NCBI RefSeq assembly: GCF_007644045.2
Contig: NZ_VMDW02000051.1
Coordinates: forward strand, 62,001-126,000
Direction: 5' to 3'
Source: Vogesella urethralis
GTDB taxonomy: Bacteria; Pseudomonadota; Gammaproteobacteria; Burkholderiales; Chromobacteriaceae
DNA length: 64,000 nt
The notes below the pieces were generated by a model. It was given only the letters and a program-made list of their open reading frames with translations. It had not been told where the DNA came from and ran no database searches. Positions 39,181-51,457 of the stretch are shown here, one piece after another (position 1 is the first letter of the stretch; each line of letters begins with the position of its first letter). The translations under genes and the position numbers were made by a program.

Positions 39181-40116
39181 ATGGAGTTTTTCCGCATCAA
39201 ACGGGATATCCCGTTCATGAGCTACGGCAAGCTCACCACCAGCATCTCGCTGATCACCTTCATCCTGGCGGTGGTGTTCCTGTTCACCAAAGGGCTGAAC
39301 CTGTCGGTGGAGTTCACCGGCGGTACGGTGATGGAGGTGCAGTACCAGCAAGCGGCCAACCTGGGTGACATCCGCCACCGCGTGGAAACGCTGAAGGTGG
39401 GCGAGGTGCAGGTGCAAAGCCTGGGCACCAGCCGCGACGTGCTGATCCGCCTGCCGAACAAGGCCGGCACCAGCTCGGCCAAGCTGTCGGAACAGGTGAT
39501 GGGCCTGCTGAAAGCCGGCGACGCCAGCGTGCAGCTGCGCAAGGTGGAGTTCGTCGGCCCCAGCGTCGGGGAAGAGCTGGTAACCCACGGCCTCACCGCC
39601 ATCCTGCTGGTCTGCGTGGGCATCGTGATCTACCTGGCCATCCGCTTCGAATGGCGGCTGGCGCTGTCGGCCATCATTGCCAACATGCACGACGTGGTGA
39701 TCATCCTGGGTTGCTTTGCCTTCTTCCAGTGGGAGTTCAGCCTCACCGTGCTGGCCGGCGTGCTGGCGGTACTGGGTTACTCGGTCAACGAATCGGTAGT
39801 GGTGTTTGACCGTATCCGCGAAAACTTCCGCCGCCCGGCCATGCGTGGCCGCAGCACTGCCGAAGTGATCGACAACGCCATTACCGCCACCATGAGCCGT
39901 ACCTTCATCACCCACGGCTCCACCGAGACCATGGTGCTGTCCATGCTGCTGTTCGGCGGCCCGGCACTGCACGGCTTTGCCATGGCGCTGACCATCGGCA
40001 TCGTGTTCGGCATCTACTCGTCGGTACTGGTGGCCAGCCCGCTGGCACTGGCGCTGGGTACTACCCGCGAGCACATGGTGAAAGTGGTGAAGCCGAAAGA
40101 AGAAGCGGTGGTGTAA
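39181..40116 (+). CDS. secF: SecF, protein-export membrane protein
   Basis: The 311-residue protein has an N-terminal helix, the conserved GLNLSVEFTGGTVMEV segment and a six-helix RND-like domain with VLGYSVNESVVVFDRIREN. It forms the heterodimer with SecD. It ends before a paired GTTGGCCGC repeat. Confidence 0.97.
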   Translation: MEFFRIKRDIPFMSYGKLTTSISLITFILAVVFLFTKGLNLSVEFTGGTVMEVQYQQAANLGDIRHRVETLKVGEVQVQSLGTSRDVLIRLPNKAGTSSAKLSEQVMGLLKAGDASVQLRKVEFVGPSVGEELVTHGLTAILLVCVGIVIYLAIRFEWRLALSAIIANMHDVVIILGCFAFFQWEFSLTVLAGVLAVLGYSVNESVVVFDRIRENFRRPAMRGRSTAEVIDNAITATMSRTFITHGSTETMVLSMLLFGGPALHGFAMALTIGIVFGIYSSVLVASPLALALGTTREHMVKVVKPKEEAVV

Positions 40117-40133
40117 GCCCCGCCCGTTGCCAG

Positions 40134-40155
40134 GGTTGGCCGCACGCGGCCAACC
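40134..40155. repeat. Inverted pair of the GTTGGCCGC repeat after secF
   Basis: GGTTGGCCGC and GCGGCCAACC face each other across 2 nt, 17 bp after the secF stop. The innermost pairs must open to form a loop. Confidence 0.8.
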
Positions 40156-40176
40156 TTGCCAGCGCTGCATCTACCC

Positions 40177-40199
40177 AAACCCTGCCTCTGGCAGGGTTT
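40177..40199 (+). terminator. Second hairpin after secF
   Basis: AAACCCTGCC pairs with GGCAGGGTTT around a TCT loop, followed by GTCC without a clear T-run. It lies upstream of the DedA gene. Confidence 0.65.
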
Positions 40200-40281
40200 G
40201 TCCTCCCCCAAACGTACGACGGTGCCTTGCAAGGCCGGGTTGTCACCAGCCCTGCCCTGCCAGCCACTGCAAAGCAAGACC

Positions 40282-40926
40282 ATGGAACTGATTACCTTCC
40301 TGATCGATTTTATCCTGCACATCGACACCCATTTGGCCACACTCGTCGCCAACTACGGGCCGTGGATCTACTTCATCCTGTTCCTGATCGTATTCTGCGA
40401 AACCGGGCTGGTGGTCACCCCGTTCCTGCCTGGCGACTCGCTGTTGTTCGTGGCCGGTGCCCTGGCCGCCATGGGGCAGATGAACGTCCATCTGCTGGTG
40501 GCCTTGCTGATCGTCGCGGCCATTCTGGGCGACGGCGTCAATTACGCCATCGGTCGCCACATTGGCATGAAGCTGTTTGCACGCTTTCCACGACTGCTGA
40601 AACAGTCGTACCTGGACAAGACCCACGCTTTCTACGAAAAGCACGGCGGCAAAACCATCATCTTTGCCCGTTTCGTGCCCATCGTGCGTACATTTGCGCC
40701 GTTCGTGGCGGGCATTGGCCGCATGGAGTACCGCCAGTTTCTCAGCTACAACGTCATCGGCGCGCTGCTGTGGGTAATCGGCTTTACCTACGCCGGGTTT
40801 TACTTCGGCAATATGCCGTTCGTACGCAAGAACCTGGAATACCTGATTTTCGGCATCATCATCGTGTCGATGCTGCCGGCCATCATCGAAGTAATACGCC
40901 ACCGCCGTGCCGCGCGCAAAATCTGA
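40282..40926 (+). CDS. DedA-family membrane protein (VTT domain)
   Basis: The 214-residue protein has the DedA signatures: [21 protein letters not shown], an inner GRHIGMKLF loop, and [21 protein letters not shown] with [14 protein letters not shown]. Relatives YqjA and YghB are proton-linked lipid scramblase/flippase-type proteins needed for envelope integrity. Start 40282 begins [10 protein letters not shown]; the longer in-frame start would include the upstream hairpin. Confidence 0.92.
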   Translation: MELITFLIDFILHIDTHLATLVANYGPWIYFILFLIVFCETGLVVTPFLPGDSLLFVAGALAAMGQMNVHLLVALLIVAAILGDGVNYAIGRHIGMKLFARFPRLLKQSYLDKTHAFYEKHGGKTIIFARFVPIVRTFAPFVAGIGRMEYRQFLSYNVIGALLWVIGFTYAGFYFGNMPFVRKNLEYLIFGIIIVSMLPAIIEVIRHRRAARKI

Positions 40927-41122
40927 CTTTTAGCCACGAAACACTCGGATAGCACGGAAAGACACCACGGGCCCGGCAAGCAACGCACGGGCACCGCCGG
41001 CCGGCTGCACCCGACACGGCTTTGCCGCTGTTTCGTGGCTTTTGCTGAACCGAAGTACTTTCCGCGCCCTTGATGGCAAAAAATGTTTTGCCTTTTCCGT
41101 TGCCAACACAGAGCTTCAGTGC

Positions 41123-43069
41123 ATGAAACGCATCCAGAAACTGCCCGATCACCTTGTCAACCAGATCGCCGCCGGCGAGGTGGTGGAACGCCCGGCGTCG
41201 GCGCTGAAGGAAATGATGGAAAACAGCCTGGACGCCGGCGCCAGCAAGGTCACCGTTGACCTGGCGCAGGGTGGCATCAAGCTGATCCGCGTCACCGACA
41301 ACGGCAACGGCATTACCGCCGACGACCTGCCGCTGGCGCTGGACCGCCACGCCACCAGCAAAATCGCCAGCCTGGACGACCTGGAAAGCGTGGCCACACT
41401 GGGCTTTCGCGGCGAGGGCCTGGCCAGCGTGGCCTCGGTATCGCGCCTGACGCTCACCAGCCGACCGCACGACGCCGAGCACGCGCACCAGATCATCGCC
41501 ATCGATGGCACCCTGCACCCGGTAGAGCCAGCCGCCCACCCGGCCGGCACCAGCGTGGAAGTGGTCGACCTGTACTTCAACACGCCGGCTCGACGCAAAT
41601 TCCTGAAGAGCGACAACACCGAATACGCCCACTGCGCGGCAACGTTCGAGCGCATTGCGCTGGCACACCCGCAGGTGGAGTTCACGCTGCGCCACAATGG
41701 CAAGGTGATCTGGCGCCTGCCGCAGCAAAGTGTGGCCGAGCGCGTCGGCGCGCTGCTGGGCAAAGACTTTGTCGAAGCCGCGCTACCGCTGGACACCCAG
41801 GCCGCAGGCCTGGGCCTGACCGGCTTCGTGGCCAGCCCCACGTACTCCAAGGCCAACCGCGACGCGCAGTACTTCTTTGTCAACGGCCGCTTCGTGCGTG
41901 ACAAGACCGCGCAGCACGCGCTGCGCCAAGCCTACCGCGACGTATTGCACCACGAACGCCACCCGGCCTACGCGCTGTTCTTCACGCTGGACCCGGCCGG
42001 GGTAGACGTCAACGTACACCCCACCAAGATCGAAGTGCGCTTCCGCGAAAGCCAGGCGGTGCACCAGTTCCTGTTTCACAGCGTGCACCGCGCGTTGGCC
42101 GCCACCACCGCCGGCGCCAGCCCTGCGGTGCAGCTGCCCGGCCAGACCGCCGGCGACACGCAGCTCGCGCCCGCCGCACCCCAGGCAGCGCCAGCTGGCA
42201 TCGCCCCCACGGCCAGCACAACGGCACCGCAACAAGCCGGTCTGTTCCCGCCGCGCAGCGCGGCCAACGTTGGCCGCACGCCGCCAGCGCAGCCGTTCCG
42301 TTACGAGCAGCAACGCATGCCACTGGAAGTGGCGCGCGAAGCCATCGGCATCTACGACAAGCAGTTTGCCGGCCTGCGTGAACAGGAGCGCAGCCAGCCG
42401 TCAGCCGTCACCCTGCCGCAAGCGCCGGCCGCCGCCAGCACGACCCAAGCCGCCAGCCCGGCGCTGCCGGAAGCCAGCGACGGCATCCCGCCACTGGGCT
42501 TTGCGCTGGCCCAACTGCACGGCGTGTACATCCTCAGCCAGTGCGAGGATGGTCTGATCGTGGTGGACATGCACGCCGCGCACGAACGCATCGTATACGA
42601 GCGCCTGAAAACCGCACTGGAAACCGACGCCATCCCGATGCAGCCCTTGCTGCTGCCGGTATCGTTTGCCGCCGACCGTTTTGAAGTGGCGACGGTAGAA
42701 GAATACGGCGACGCCATGAAAAAGTTGGGCGTCGAACTGGCCGTGCTGTCACCCACGCAGGTAGCCGTACGCGGCATGCCGGTATGGCTGAAGGAAGGTA
42801 ATGCCGTCGAGCTTGCGCGGGCGGTGCTGAAAGACGTGCGCGAACACGGCCTGACCCAGGTGATGACCGAACGCCGCAACGAGCTGCTGGCCACCATGGC
42901 CTGCCATGGCGCGGTACGCGCCAACCGCCAGCTGACGCTGCCGGAAATGAACGCCCTGCTGCGTGACATGGAAGCCACCGAGCGCTCCGGGCAGTGCAAC
43001 CACGGTCGCCCCACCTGGAGTCGTCTCGGCATGCGTGATCTGGATGCACTATTTATGCGCGGTCAATAA
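41123..43069 (+). CDS. mutL: MutL, DNA mismatch repair protein
   Basis: The 648-residue protein has the GHKL ATPase N-terminus (LPDHLVNQIAAGEVVERPAS, NSLDAGA, DNGNGI, GFRGEGLASVASVSRL), a long Ala/Pro-rich linker at ~345-440 and a C-terminal dimerization domain (DMHAAHERIVYERL). The endonuclease motif DQHA-x2-E appears as DMHAAHE; I cannot say whether the C-terminal nuclease of MutH-less species is functional. The linker encodes a face-to-face copy of the GTTGGCCGC repeat. Start MKRIQKLP at 41123 matches homologues. Confidence 0.96.
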   Translation: MKRIQKLPDHLVNQIAAGEVVERPASALKEMMENSLDAGASKVTVDLAQGGIKLIRVTDNGNGITADDLPLALDRHATSKIASLDDLESVATLGFRGEGLASVASVSRLTLTSRPHDAEHAHQIIAIDGTLHPVEPAAHPAGTSVEVVDLYFNTPARRKFLKSDNTEYAHCAATFERIALAHPQVEFTLRHNGKVIWRLPQQSVAERVGALLGKDFVEAALPLDTQAAGLGLTGFVASPTYSKANRDAQYFFVNGRFVRDKTAQHALRQAYRDVLHHERHPAYALFFTLDPAGVDVNVHPTKIEVRFRESQAVHQFLFHSVHRALAATTAGASPAVQLPGQTAGDTQLAPAAPQAAPAGIAPTASTTAPQQAGLFPPRSAANVGRTPPAQPFRYEQQRMPLEVAREAIGIYDKQFAGLREQERSQPSAVTLPQAPAAASTTQAASPALPEASDGIPPLGFALAQLHGVYILSQCEDGLIVVDMHAAHERIVYERLKTALETDAIPMQPLLLPVSFAADRFEVATVEEYGDAMKKLGVELAVLSPTQVAVRGMPVWLKEGNAVELARAVLKDVREHGLTQVMTERRNELLATMACHGAVRANRQLTLPEMNALLRDMEATERSGQCNHGRPTWSRLGMRDLDALFMRGQ

Positions 43070-43095
43070 GTCCTTACCGGTCAAACAATGCAACA

Positions 43096-43123
43096 AAAAA
43101 GCCCGACACCAGTCGGGCTTTTT
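43096..43123. terminator. Terminator after mutL
   Basis: AAAAAGCCCGAC pairs perfectly with GTCGGGCTTTTT around a 4-nt loop. It serves mutL and the convergent lipoprotein gene. Confidence 0.9.
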
Positions 43124-43133
43124 CTTCAGGTAG

Positions 43134-43373
43134 TCACGGCGCCGGCGTACATACCATGCCAGCCGGACACGCAGGTGGCGTGGGCTCGCTGCTGGCGGCA
43201 TTGGCCGCCGCTTTCACGCCGGCAGCAGTCACATCCACCGCCGTGCCCACTACCGTCGCCCCCACAGATACTGCCGTGGACGCCACCGATACCGCCGCGC
43301 TGGCAACCGACACCGCGGCACACCCCGTCATCTGCGTGGCTGCCAGCAGCAACGCGAGCTGTTTCATGCGCAT
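43134..43373 (-). CDS. Small lipoprotein of the NF038104-like type
   Basis: The 79-residue product starts MRMKQLALLLAATQMTGCAA, a lipoprotein signal with the lipobox Cys at residue 18. The mature part is a repetitive, small-residue stretch (AVSVASAAVSVASTAVSVGA) ending in a Cys-containing tail (PPACPAGMVCTPAP). Short Ala/Val-rich lipoproteins of this kind are common beside other genes and lack known function. AGGAG lies 7 nt before the ATG. Confidence 0.75.
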   Translation of the reverse strand: MRMKQLALLLAATQMTGCAAVSVASAAVSVASTAVSVGATVVGTAVDVTAAGVKAAANAASSEPTPPACPAGMVCTPAP

Positions 43374-43440
43374 CCTGATTCTCCTGCCCTGAAAAGGCCA
43401 TTGTACGGACTGACCGACCAGGCCGCCGCACAAAAAAACA

Positions 43441-43461
43441 AACCCCCGACGAGCGGGGGTT
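43441..43461. terminator. Terminator after rpmG
   Basis: AACCCCCG pairs with C-GGGGGTT around a short ACGA-type loop, with A-run and T-run flanks. It ends the minus-strand rpmB-rpmG transcript. Confidence 0.85.
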
Positions 43462-43503
43462 TTGTCTGCGGGCATGCCCCTAAGGGCGCCACCGGAAACC
43501 AGC

Positions 43504-43659
43504 TTATTTCAGCTTGGTTTCTTTGTACACAACATGCTTGCGAGCAACGGGATCAAATTTTTTGATCTCCATTTTTTCCGGCATGGTGCGCTTGTTTTTG
43601 GTGGTGGTGTAGAAATGACCAGTACCTGCAGTCGATTCCAGTTTGATCTTGTCGCGCAT
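43504..43659 (-). CDS. rpmG: Ribosomal protein bL33
   Basis: The 51-residue product reads [20 protein letters not shown], then [18 protein letters not shown] and [13 protein letters not shown], the cysteine-free form of L33 (zinc-independent). It follows rpmB by 29 bp in the usual order. Confidence 0.97.
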   Translation of the reverse strand: MRDKIKLESTAGTGHFYTTTKNKRTMPEKMEIKKFDPVARKHVVYKETKLK

Positions 43660-43688
43660 GGCTAATCCTTAAGCTTCGGTCGAGTTAA

Positions 43689-43922
43689 TTACAGTTCGCC
43701 GCGAGCACGCAGGTCGGCCAGAACTGCATCGATGCCTACCTTGTCAATAGTACGCAGAGCAGCGTTGGAGATACGCAGACGTACCCAACGGTTTTCGCTC
43801 TCTACCCAGAACTTGCGGTACTGCAGGTTCGGCAGAAAACGACGCTTAGTTTTGTTATTGGCGTGGGACACATTGTTCCCGGTCATCGGACGCTTGCCGG
43901 TGACTTTGCAAACACGCGCCAT
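43689..43922 (-). CDS. rpmB: Ribosomal protein bL28
   Basis: The 77-residue product begins [20 protein letters not shown] and contains [16 protein letters not shown], diagnostic of L28. It lacks the zinc-binding cysteine set. It heads the rpmB-rpmG operon. Confidence 0.97.
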   Translation of the reverse strand: MARVCKVTGKRPMTGNNVSHANNKTKRRFLPNLQYRKFWVESENRWVRLRISNAALRTIDKVGIDAVLADLRARGEL

Positions 43923-43956
43923 GGTTAATCACTCCCAAAAGCCGGTAAAAGAAAGA

Positions 43957-43986
43957 CTTATACCATATCAAAGGGCTCAAAGACAA
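43957..43986 (-). promoter_or_regulatory. Probable promoter of rpmB-rpmG
   Basis: On the minus strand TTGTCT is followed after 18 bp by TATAAG, about 35 bp upstream of the rpmB start. The boxes match at four and five of six positions. Confidence 0.6.
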
Positions 43987-44311
43987 GCACCAGCAGCGGC
44001 ATCAAGCCGGCTGGCCACGTAATGTGTGGTCAGAGCCCAACCAAAGAAGGCGTGCATGATACCGCAGCTGTGCCATTCACGCAGCAAAAAACTGCAAGCA
44101 CGCACCAAGGCCACCCTTGGCCCGGCGCAAGACAAAAAGACTGGTACCACAGCAGCTTAGCTGCGCATACCGCTCTCTTGCGCTTCCCTGCTCATGACGA
44201 TGTGCCGTGAGCCGGCAAGTTACGCATCACTCTCTATACTGAGCCACAGGCATTGCCTGCACACTCACACTTTATCCATGATGGCAAGCCGGATTTGCCG
44301 CGTTTGCCCCA
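43987..44311. other. Intergenic region between rpmB and pyrG
   Basis: This divergent space has no supported gene; short open frames have no ribosome sites. It ends in an A-rich stretch feeding the pyrG promoter. No riboswitch or repeat was recognised. Confidence 0.5.
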
Positions 44312-44340
44312 TTCAAAAAAAAGTGTGTTTCGGTTAAAAT
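44312..44340 (+). promoter_or_regulatory. Probable promoter of pyrG
   Basis: TTCAAA is followed after 17 bp by TAAAAT (5 of 6), 28 bp upstream of the pyrG ATG. The spacer includes an A-tract. Confidence 0.6.
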
Positions 44341-44355
44341 CCCGGATTCTCATAG

Positions 44356-46008
<1,653 letters not shown>

Positions 46009-46037
46009 TCAGCGTCTGACTGATTCCGCCTGTTAAC

Positions 46038-46083
46038 GGTTGGCCGCAGCTCGTGCAGATTCCTGCAAGACTTGCGGCCAACC
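46038..46083. repeat. Inverted pair of the GTTGGCCGC repeat between pyrG and kdsA
   Basis: GGTTGGCCGCA and TGCGGCCAACC flank a 24-nt centre that itself contains TGCAG/CTGCA. The right arm ends 20 bp before the kdsA start, so the structure could affect kdsA expression as well as ending pyrG transcripts. Confidence 0.75.
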
Positions 46084-46103
46084 TCGCCTTGAAAGGACAC
46101 CCC

Positions 46104-46955
46104 ATGAAACTCGCCGGTTTTGACGTTGGCCTGGACCAACCGCTGTTCCTGATTGCAGGCCCCTGCGTGATCGAAAGCGAACAGCTGGCCCTGGATACCG
46201 CTGGTCAGCTGAAAGAAATCACCAGTGCGCTGGGCATCCCCTTCATCTACAAATCCAGTTTCGACAAGGCCAACCGCTCGTCCGGCAAGTCCTTCCGCGG
46301 CTTCGGCATGGAAGAAGGCCTGCGCATTCTGGATAAGGTACGCAGCCAGATTGGCGTACCGGTACTGACCGACGTGCACACCGAAGAACAGGTACCACAC
46401 GTGGCCGCCGTGGTGGATGTGCTGCAAACGCCGGCCTTCCTGGCGCGCCAGACCGACTTCATCCGCGCCGTCGCCGTGTGCGGCAAGCCGGTCAACATCA
46501 AGAAGGGCCAGTTCATGGCGCCGGGCGACATGAAACACGTGATCGACAAAGCCCGCGAAGCCGCACTGGAAGCCGGCCTGAACCCGGACAGCTTCATGGC
46601 CTGCGAACGCGGTGCGTCGTTCGGCTACAACAACCTGGTGTCCGATATGCGCAGCCTGGCCATCATGCGCGAAACCGGTTGCCCGGTGGTGTTTGACGCC
46701 ACCCACTCGGTACAGCTGCCCGGCGGCCAGGGCACCAGCTCCGGCGGCCAGCGCGAATTCGTGCCGGTACTGGCCCGCGCTGCCATTGCTACCGGCGTGG
46801 CCGGCCTGTTTATGGAAACCCACCCGGACCCGGCCTGCGCCAAGTCCGACGGACCCAATGCCTGGCCACTGGGTCGCATGAAGGAACTGCTGGCGACGCT
46901 GCAGGCGATCGACGCCCTGGTGAAGGGACAGCCCTTCGCCGAACAATCGCTGTAA
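46104..46955 (+). CDS. kdsA: KDO-8-phosphate synthase
   Basis: The 283-residue TIM barrel begins [20 protein letters not shown] and has [30 protein letters not shown] and [12 protein letters not shown], all typical of KdsA. It condenses PEP with arabinose-5-phosphate for lipopolysaccharide KDO. The metal-binding Cys of the metal-dependent subclass is absent at the usual site as far as I can judge. The ATG has GAAAGGA upstream. Confidence 0.95.
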   Translation: MKLAGFDVGLDQPLFLIAGPCVIESEQLALDTAGQLKEITSALGIPFIYKSSFDKANRSSGKSFRGFGMEEGLRILDKVRSQIGVPVLTDVHTEEQVPHVAAVVDVLQTPAFLARQTDFIRAVAVCGKPVNIKKGQFMAPGDMKHVIDKAREAALEAGLNPDSFMACERGASFGYNNLVSDMRSLAIMRETGCPVVFDATHSVQLPGGQGTSSGGQREFVPVLARAAIATGVAGLFMETHPDPACAKSDGPNAWPLGRMKELLATLQAIDALVKGQPFAEQSL

Positions 46956-46963
46956 CAGGTTGA

Positions 46964-48328
<1,365 letters not shown>

Positions 48329-48330
48329 TC

Positions 48331-48627
48331 ATGCGACGCCTGACCCTGATGCTGTTGGTGTTACTTGCCGCCTTGCAGTGGCCGCTGTGGCTGGGCAAAG
48401 GCAGCTGGCTCAGGGTCTGGCAGCTTGATAAACAGGTAGAAGAGCAGCGTGCGGCCAACCTGGTACTGGTTCGCCGCAACGCTGCCCTGGATGCCGAAGT
48501 ACGTGATCTAAAGCAAGGAACGGCGGCAATAGAAGAGCGCGCCCGCAACGAACTTGGCATGATTCGCCAAGGTGAGGTATTTTTCCAGCTTCTAGATACG
48601 GCCAATGCGGGCAACAATAAGCCATAG
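48331..48627 (+). CDS. ftsB: FtsB, cell-division protein
   Basis: The 98-residue protein has one N-terminal helix ([19 protein letters not shown]), a coiled coil ([20 protein letters not shown]) and the conserved [17 protein letters not shown] end. It bridges FtsQ and FtsL in the divisome. It follows eno as in most proteobacteria. Confidence 0.94.
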   Translation: MRRLTLMLLVLLAALQWPLWLGKGSWLRVWQLDKQVEEQRAANLVLVRRNAALDAEVRDLKQGTAAIEERARNELGMIRQGEVFFQLLDTANAGNNKP

Positions 48628-48702
48628 CAGGCATTGACGCCCCCGCGGCCACTACCGATAACGATATAAATGGCAGGCTACAAAGGCTACAGGGTCTGGT
48701 CT

Positions 48703-50508
48703 ATGACGACACACAATCCCATCGATACCGCGCGGGAAACGCTGAAACAGCTCACCATGCGCAAGCTGTTGCCCACACCGGACAACTTCGAGCGTGTGTA
48801 CTGCGAGATCGCCCAGCTTCCTTCCGAAGCACGCAAGAACAAACTGGCCGAATTGCTGCTGCGCGCATTCGAAACCCTGCCAGTCGCCGAGTCTGCCTAC
48901 AAAATCGCCCTGACCAAACTGCGCAAGGCGGTGGAAGACGAAAAGTGGGAGCTGGTGCCACAACTGGCGATGGACCTCACCATCCTGCACCAGCGCAGCC
49001 GCGAAATTACGCAGAACTGGGGCCAGCTGGTGCTGGACCTGATCCGCGCCTGGGAAACCCGCACCCCTGACATGGGGCAGCGCTACAAGCAGTCGGCGCT
49101 GGAACGCGTCATCGCCACCTTCGGCAACAACCCGGACGAGCTCAACGAAAAACTGGCCAACCTGTCGCGCAGCTGGCTGCAAGCCGGCAGTGCCGCGCCG
49201 GCGCCCGGCATTGAAGTAGCCGGCATCGACGAAGACACCACTGCCCCGCAGGCTGCCGCCAGCCCGCTACAGGCAACCGCGGCGGCCAACCCTGCCGCCA
49301 GCCAGTGGCAAGCGTGGCAGGAGGTGCTGCAGTACGCCCTGAAGTTCGGCATCGAACCGCGCCTGGTGCACTACCCGGAAATGATGCCGCTGTTTGACGA
49401 GGTGCAGCAGGCACTGCAGGCGGTGCGCAGCGACGACGCCATCACCGGTTTCTTTCCGGCCCTGCGCGCGTTCCTGATCCGCCTGGAGCTGGTATCGCAA
49501 GACGACAAACGCCTGGTGTCCGGCCTGTCCGGCCTGATGCAGCTGATGCTGCAAAACGTGGCCGAGCTGAACCGCTCCGACAGCTACCTGGTAGGCCAGA
49601 TCGCCAGCCTGCAGCAGATCCTCTCGCAACCGAATATCTCGATCCAGCACATCTACCAGCTGGAATCCAGCCTGAAGGAAGTGATCCACAAGCAAGGCAG
49701 CCTGCGCCATTCGCTGGACGAAGCCACCAGCTCGCTGCGCGCCTTGCTGGACACCTTCATCGACAAGCTGTCGCTGATGACTGACCACACCGGCGACTTC
49801 CACCAGCGCATCAGCGGCCATAGCGAGCGCATCAAGCAATCGCAGAACGCCGGCGAACTCACCAGCATCCTGCAAGACCTGCTGGCCGACACCGCCAGCA
49901 TGCAAAGCAACCTGAAGCAGTCGCACAGCGAACTGGTGGCCGCACGCCAGGACGTGCAATCGGCGCAAACCCGCATCAGCGAGCTGGAAAAAGCCCTGGA
50001 AGCCGCCAGCGCCAAGGTGAAGGAAGACCAGCTGACCGGCGCCTTCAACCGCCGCGGCCTGGAAGAACACTTCGACCGCGAAATCCACCGCGCCGAGCGC
50101 AGCGGCCAACCGCTGTCGGTAGCGCTGATCGATGTGGACAACTTCAAGCAGCTGAACGACCGCTACGGCCACCTCACCGGTGACGATGTGCTGAAGTACC
50201 TGGTAGACATGATGCACCACAGCCTGCGCACCTCGGACATCGTGGGCCGCTTCGGTGGCGAGGAATTCGTGGTGATCCTGCCCGACACCCCGGTGAACGA
50301 GGCAGTCGAGCTGGTACAGCGCCTGCAGCGCGAGCTCACCAAGAACTTCTTCCTGGCCAACCAGGACAAGCTGGTGGTGACCTTCAGTGCCGGCGTGGCG
50401 CTGTGGCACCGTGGCGAGCGCGACTGTGACGTGATCGAACGCGCCGACCGCGCCATGTACCAGGCCAAGCTGGCCGGCAAGAACCGCACGCTGTCGGCCG
50501 AAAACTGA
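48703..50508 (+). CDS. Diguanylate cyclase (GGDEF domain) with a long helical N-terminus
   Basis: The 601-residue soluble protein has about 430 residues of mostly helical sequence, including a coiled coil just before the catalytic part (AARQDVQSAQTRISELEKAL), and a C-terminal GGDEF domain. The active site reads GGEEFVVILP, and the RTSD motif five residues earlier is an intact allosteric I-site, so it should make c-di-GMP under product inhibition. No sensor domain is recognised in the N-terminus. An in-frame ATG at 48670 lacks a ribosome site, so 48703 was chosen. Confidence 0.9.
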   Translation: MTTHNPIDTARETLKQLTMRKLLPTPDNFERVYCEIAQLPSEARKNKLAELLLRAFETLPVAESAYKIALTKLRKAVEDEKWELVPQLAMDLTILHQRSREITQNWGQLVLDLIRAWETRTPDMGQRYKQSALERVIATFGNNPDELNEKLANLSRSWLQAGSAAPAPGIEVAGIDEDTTAPQAAASPLQATAAANPAASQWQAWQEVLQYALKFGIEPRLVHYPEMMPLFDEVQQALQAVRSDDAITGFFPALRAFLIRLELVSQDDKRLVSGLSGLMQLMLQNVAELNRSDSYLVGQIASLQQILSQPNISIQHIYQLESSLKEVIHKQGSLRHSLDEATSSLRALLDTFIDKLSLMTDHTGDFHQRISGHSERIKQSQNAGELTSILQDLLADTASMQSNLKQSHSELVAARQDVQSAQTRISELEKALEAASAKVKEDQLTGAFNRRGLEEHFDREIHRAERSGQPLSVALIDVDNFKQLNDRYGHLTGDDVLKYLVDMMHHSLRTSDIVGRFGGEEFVVILPDTPVNEAVELVQRLQRELTKNFFLANQDKLVVTFSAGVALWHRGERDCDVIERADRAMYQAKLAGKNRTLSAEN

Positions 50509-50524
50509 GCGTGTGGCAGCAAAC

Positions 50525-50550
50525 AAAAACGGGGCGTCTGCCCCGTTTTT
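50525..50550 (+). terminator. Terminator after the diguanylate cyclase gene
   Basis: AAAAACGGGG pairs with CCCCGTTTTT around a 6-nt loop, with a T-run. It is also usable by the convergent rnfH-type gene. Confidence 0.9.
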
Positions 50551-50558
50551 TCATGGTG

Positions 50559-50569
50559 TGCGGCCAACC
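50559..50569. repeat. Single GTTGGCCGC-family repeat copy
   Basis: TGCGGCCAACC lies 4 bp past the rnfH-type stop codon (minus strand). Confidence 0.6.
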
Positions 50570-50573
50570 TTGG

Positions 50574-50876
50574 CTAGCCGCCCTTCTTCATCGCCTTGCC
50601 GGCTTCGGCCCGCTGCCGGCGCACCGCCTTCGGGTCGGCCAGCAAGGGGCGGTAAATCTCCACCCGGTCGCCCTCGCGCAGCGGCGTCTCCGGCTTCACC
50701 GCCTTGCTGAAGATGCCCAGCTTCAGGTTGGCCATGTCGATGTCGGCAAACTCGGCCGCCAAGCCAGACGCCTCTACCGCCTGCAACGCCGTACTGCCGG
50801 CAGGCAAGGCCAGGCGCACGATCTTTTGCCGCGCCGGCAGCGCGTAGGCCACCTCCACAGTAATGCGCTCAGTCAT
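50574..50876 (-). CDS. rnfH: RnfH-family ubiquitin-like protein
   Basis: The 100-residue product has the beta-grasp pattern of UPF0125/RnfH: ITVEVAYALPARQKIVRLAL, LGIFSKAVKPETPLREGDRV and EIYRPLLADPKAVRRQRA. Its function is unknown. It overlaps the ratA-like gene by 8 bp, the standard ratA-rnfH pair. Confidence 0.92.
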   Translation of the reverse strand: MTERITVEVAYALPARQKIVRLALPAGSTALQAVEASGLAAEFADIDMANLKLGIFSKAVKPETPLREGDRVEIYRPLLADPKAVRRQRAEAGKAMKKGG

Positions 50877-51306
50877 CGCCGTACACCCGGTCGGCTTCCT
50901 TGATGAACGCGTCCACCAGCGTGCCGGAAATATGGCCGAACACCGGGCCGATCACCGTTTCCAGAATCTTGCTGGAAAACTCGTACTGCAGGCGGAACGA
51001 CACCTTGCAGCCAACGTCGCCCAGCGGCTGGAACTGCCAGCGCCCCTCCAGAAACTTGAACGGCCCGTCCACCAGCTGCATCACGATGGTGGATGGCGGC
51101 TGGTTGACGTTACGGGTGGTGAAGTGCTGCTTCACCTTCAGGTAATCGATGTGCAGGCTGGCCACCAGGGTGTCGCCCTCACGCGAGTGTTCCTCGCCTT
51201 TGGCGCACCATGGCAGGAAACGGGGATAGTGGGCGACTTCGTCCACCAGACGGAACATTTGCTCGGGCGTATGCGCCACCAGCACGTTTTTTTCGACGGT
51301 TTGCAT
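50869..51306 (-). CDS. ratA: RatA/Coq10-type START-domain protein
   Basis: The 145-residue product matches the RatA/PasT group: VEKNVLVAHTPEQMFRLVDE, YPRFLPWCAKG, FLEGRWQFQPL and the C-terminal AFIKEADRVYG. E. coli RatA can block 70S formation when overproduced, while the family is related to coenzyme Q-binding Coq10. Start MQTVEKNV (51306) fits homologues. It is divergent from smpB, as in many genomes. Confidence 0.9.
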   Translation of the reverse strand: MQTVEKNVLVAHTPEQMFRLVDEVAHYPRFLPWCAKGEEHSREGDTLVASLHIDYLKVKQHFTTRNVNQPPSTIVMQLVDGPFKFLEGRWQFQPLGDVGCKVSFRLQYEFSSKILETVIGPVFGHISGTLVDAFIKEADRVYGDD

Positions 51307-51457
51307 GGTTGCTGCAGCGATGGAAAGCGGCAAGGTTATCAATGCGCAGGCGGGCGGGCAAGCCGCCACGGCAAGCTGCTGAATTTCCGGCACTTTGGCG
51401 CAGGCGGCTTATCTGCTAGAATGCGCGATTCCCTGCACACCCCGATTACACGCCGCC

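Noticed and set aside
37350..39218. 622-codon open frame antisense to secD
   Set aside because: It is the mirror of secD codon structure in GC-rich DNA, with low-complexity His/Gln-rich translation and no ribosome site. The same applies to long antisense frames over pyrG (44350-45984), eno (46625-48316), guaA (52298-53761) and thrS (33561-35477).
42240..42290. Terminator-like inverted repeat GCGGCCAAC-GTTGGCCGC inside mutL
   Set aside because: It lies within the coding linker with no T-run and the arms abut, so it cannot form a normal hairpin; treated as two copies of the abundant nonamer.
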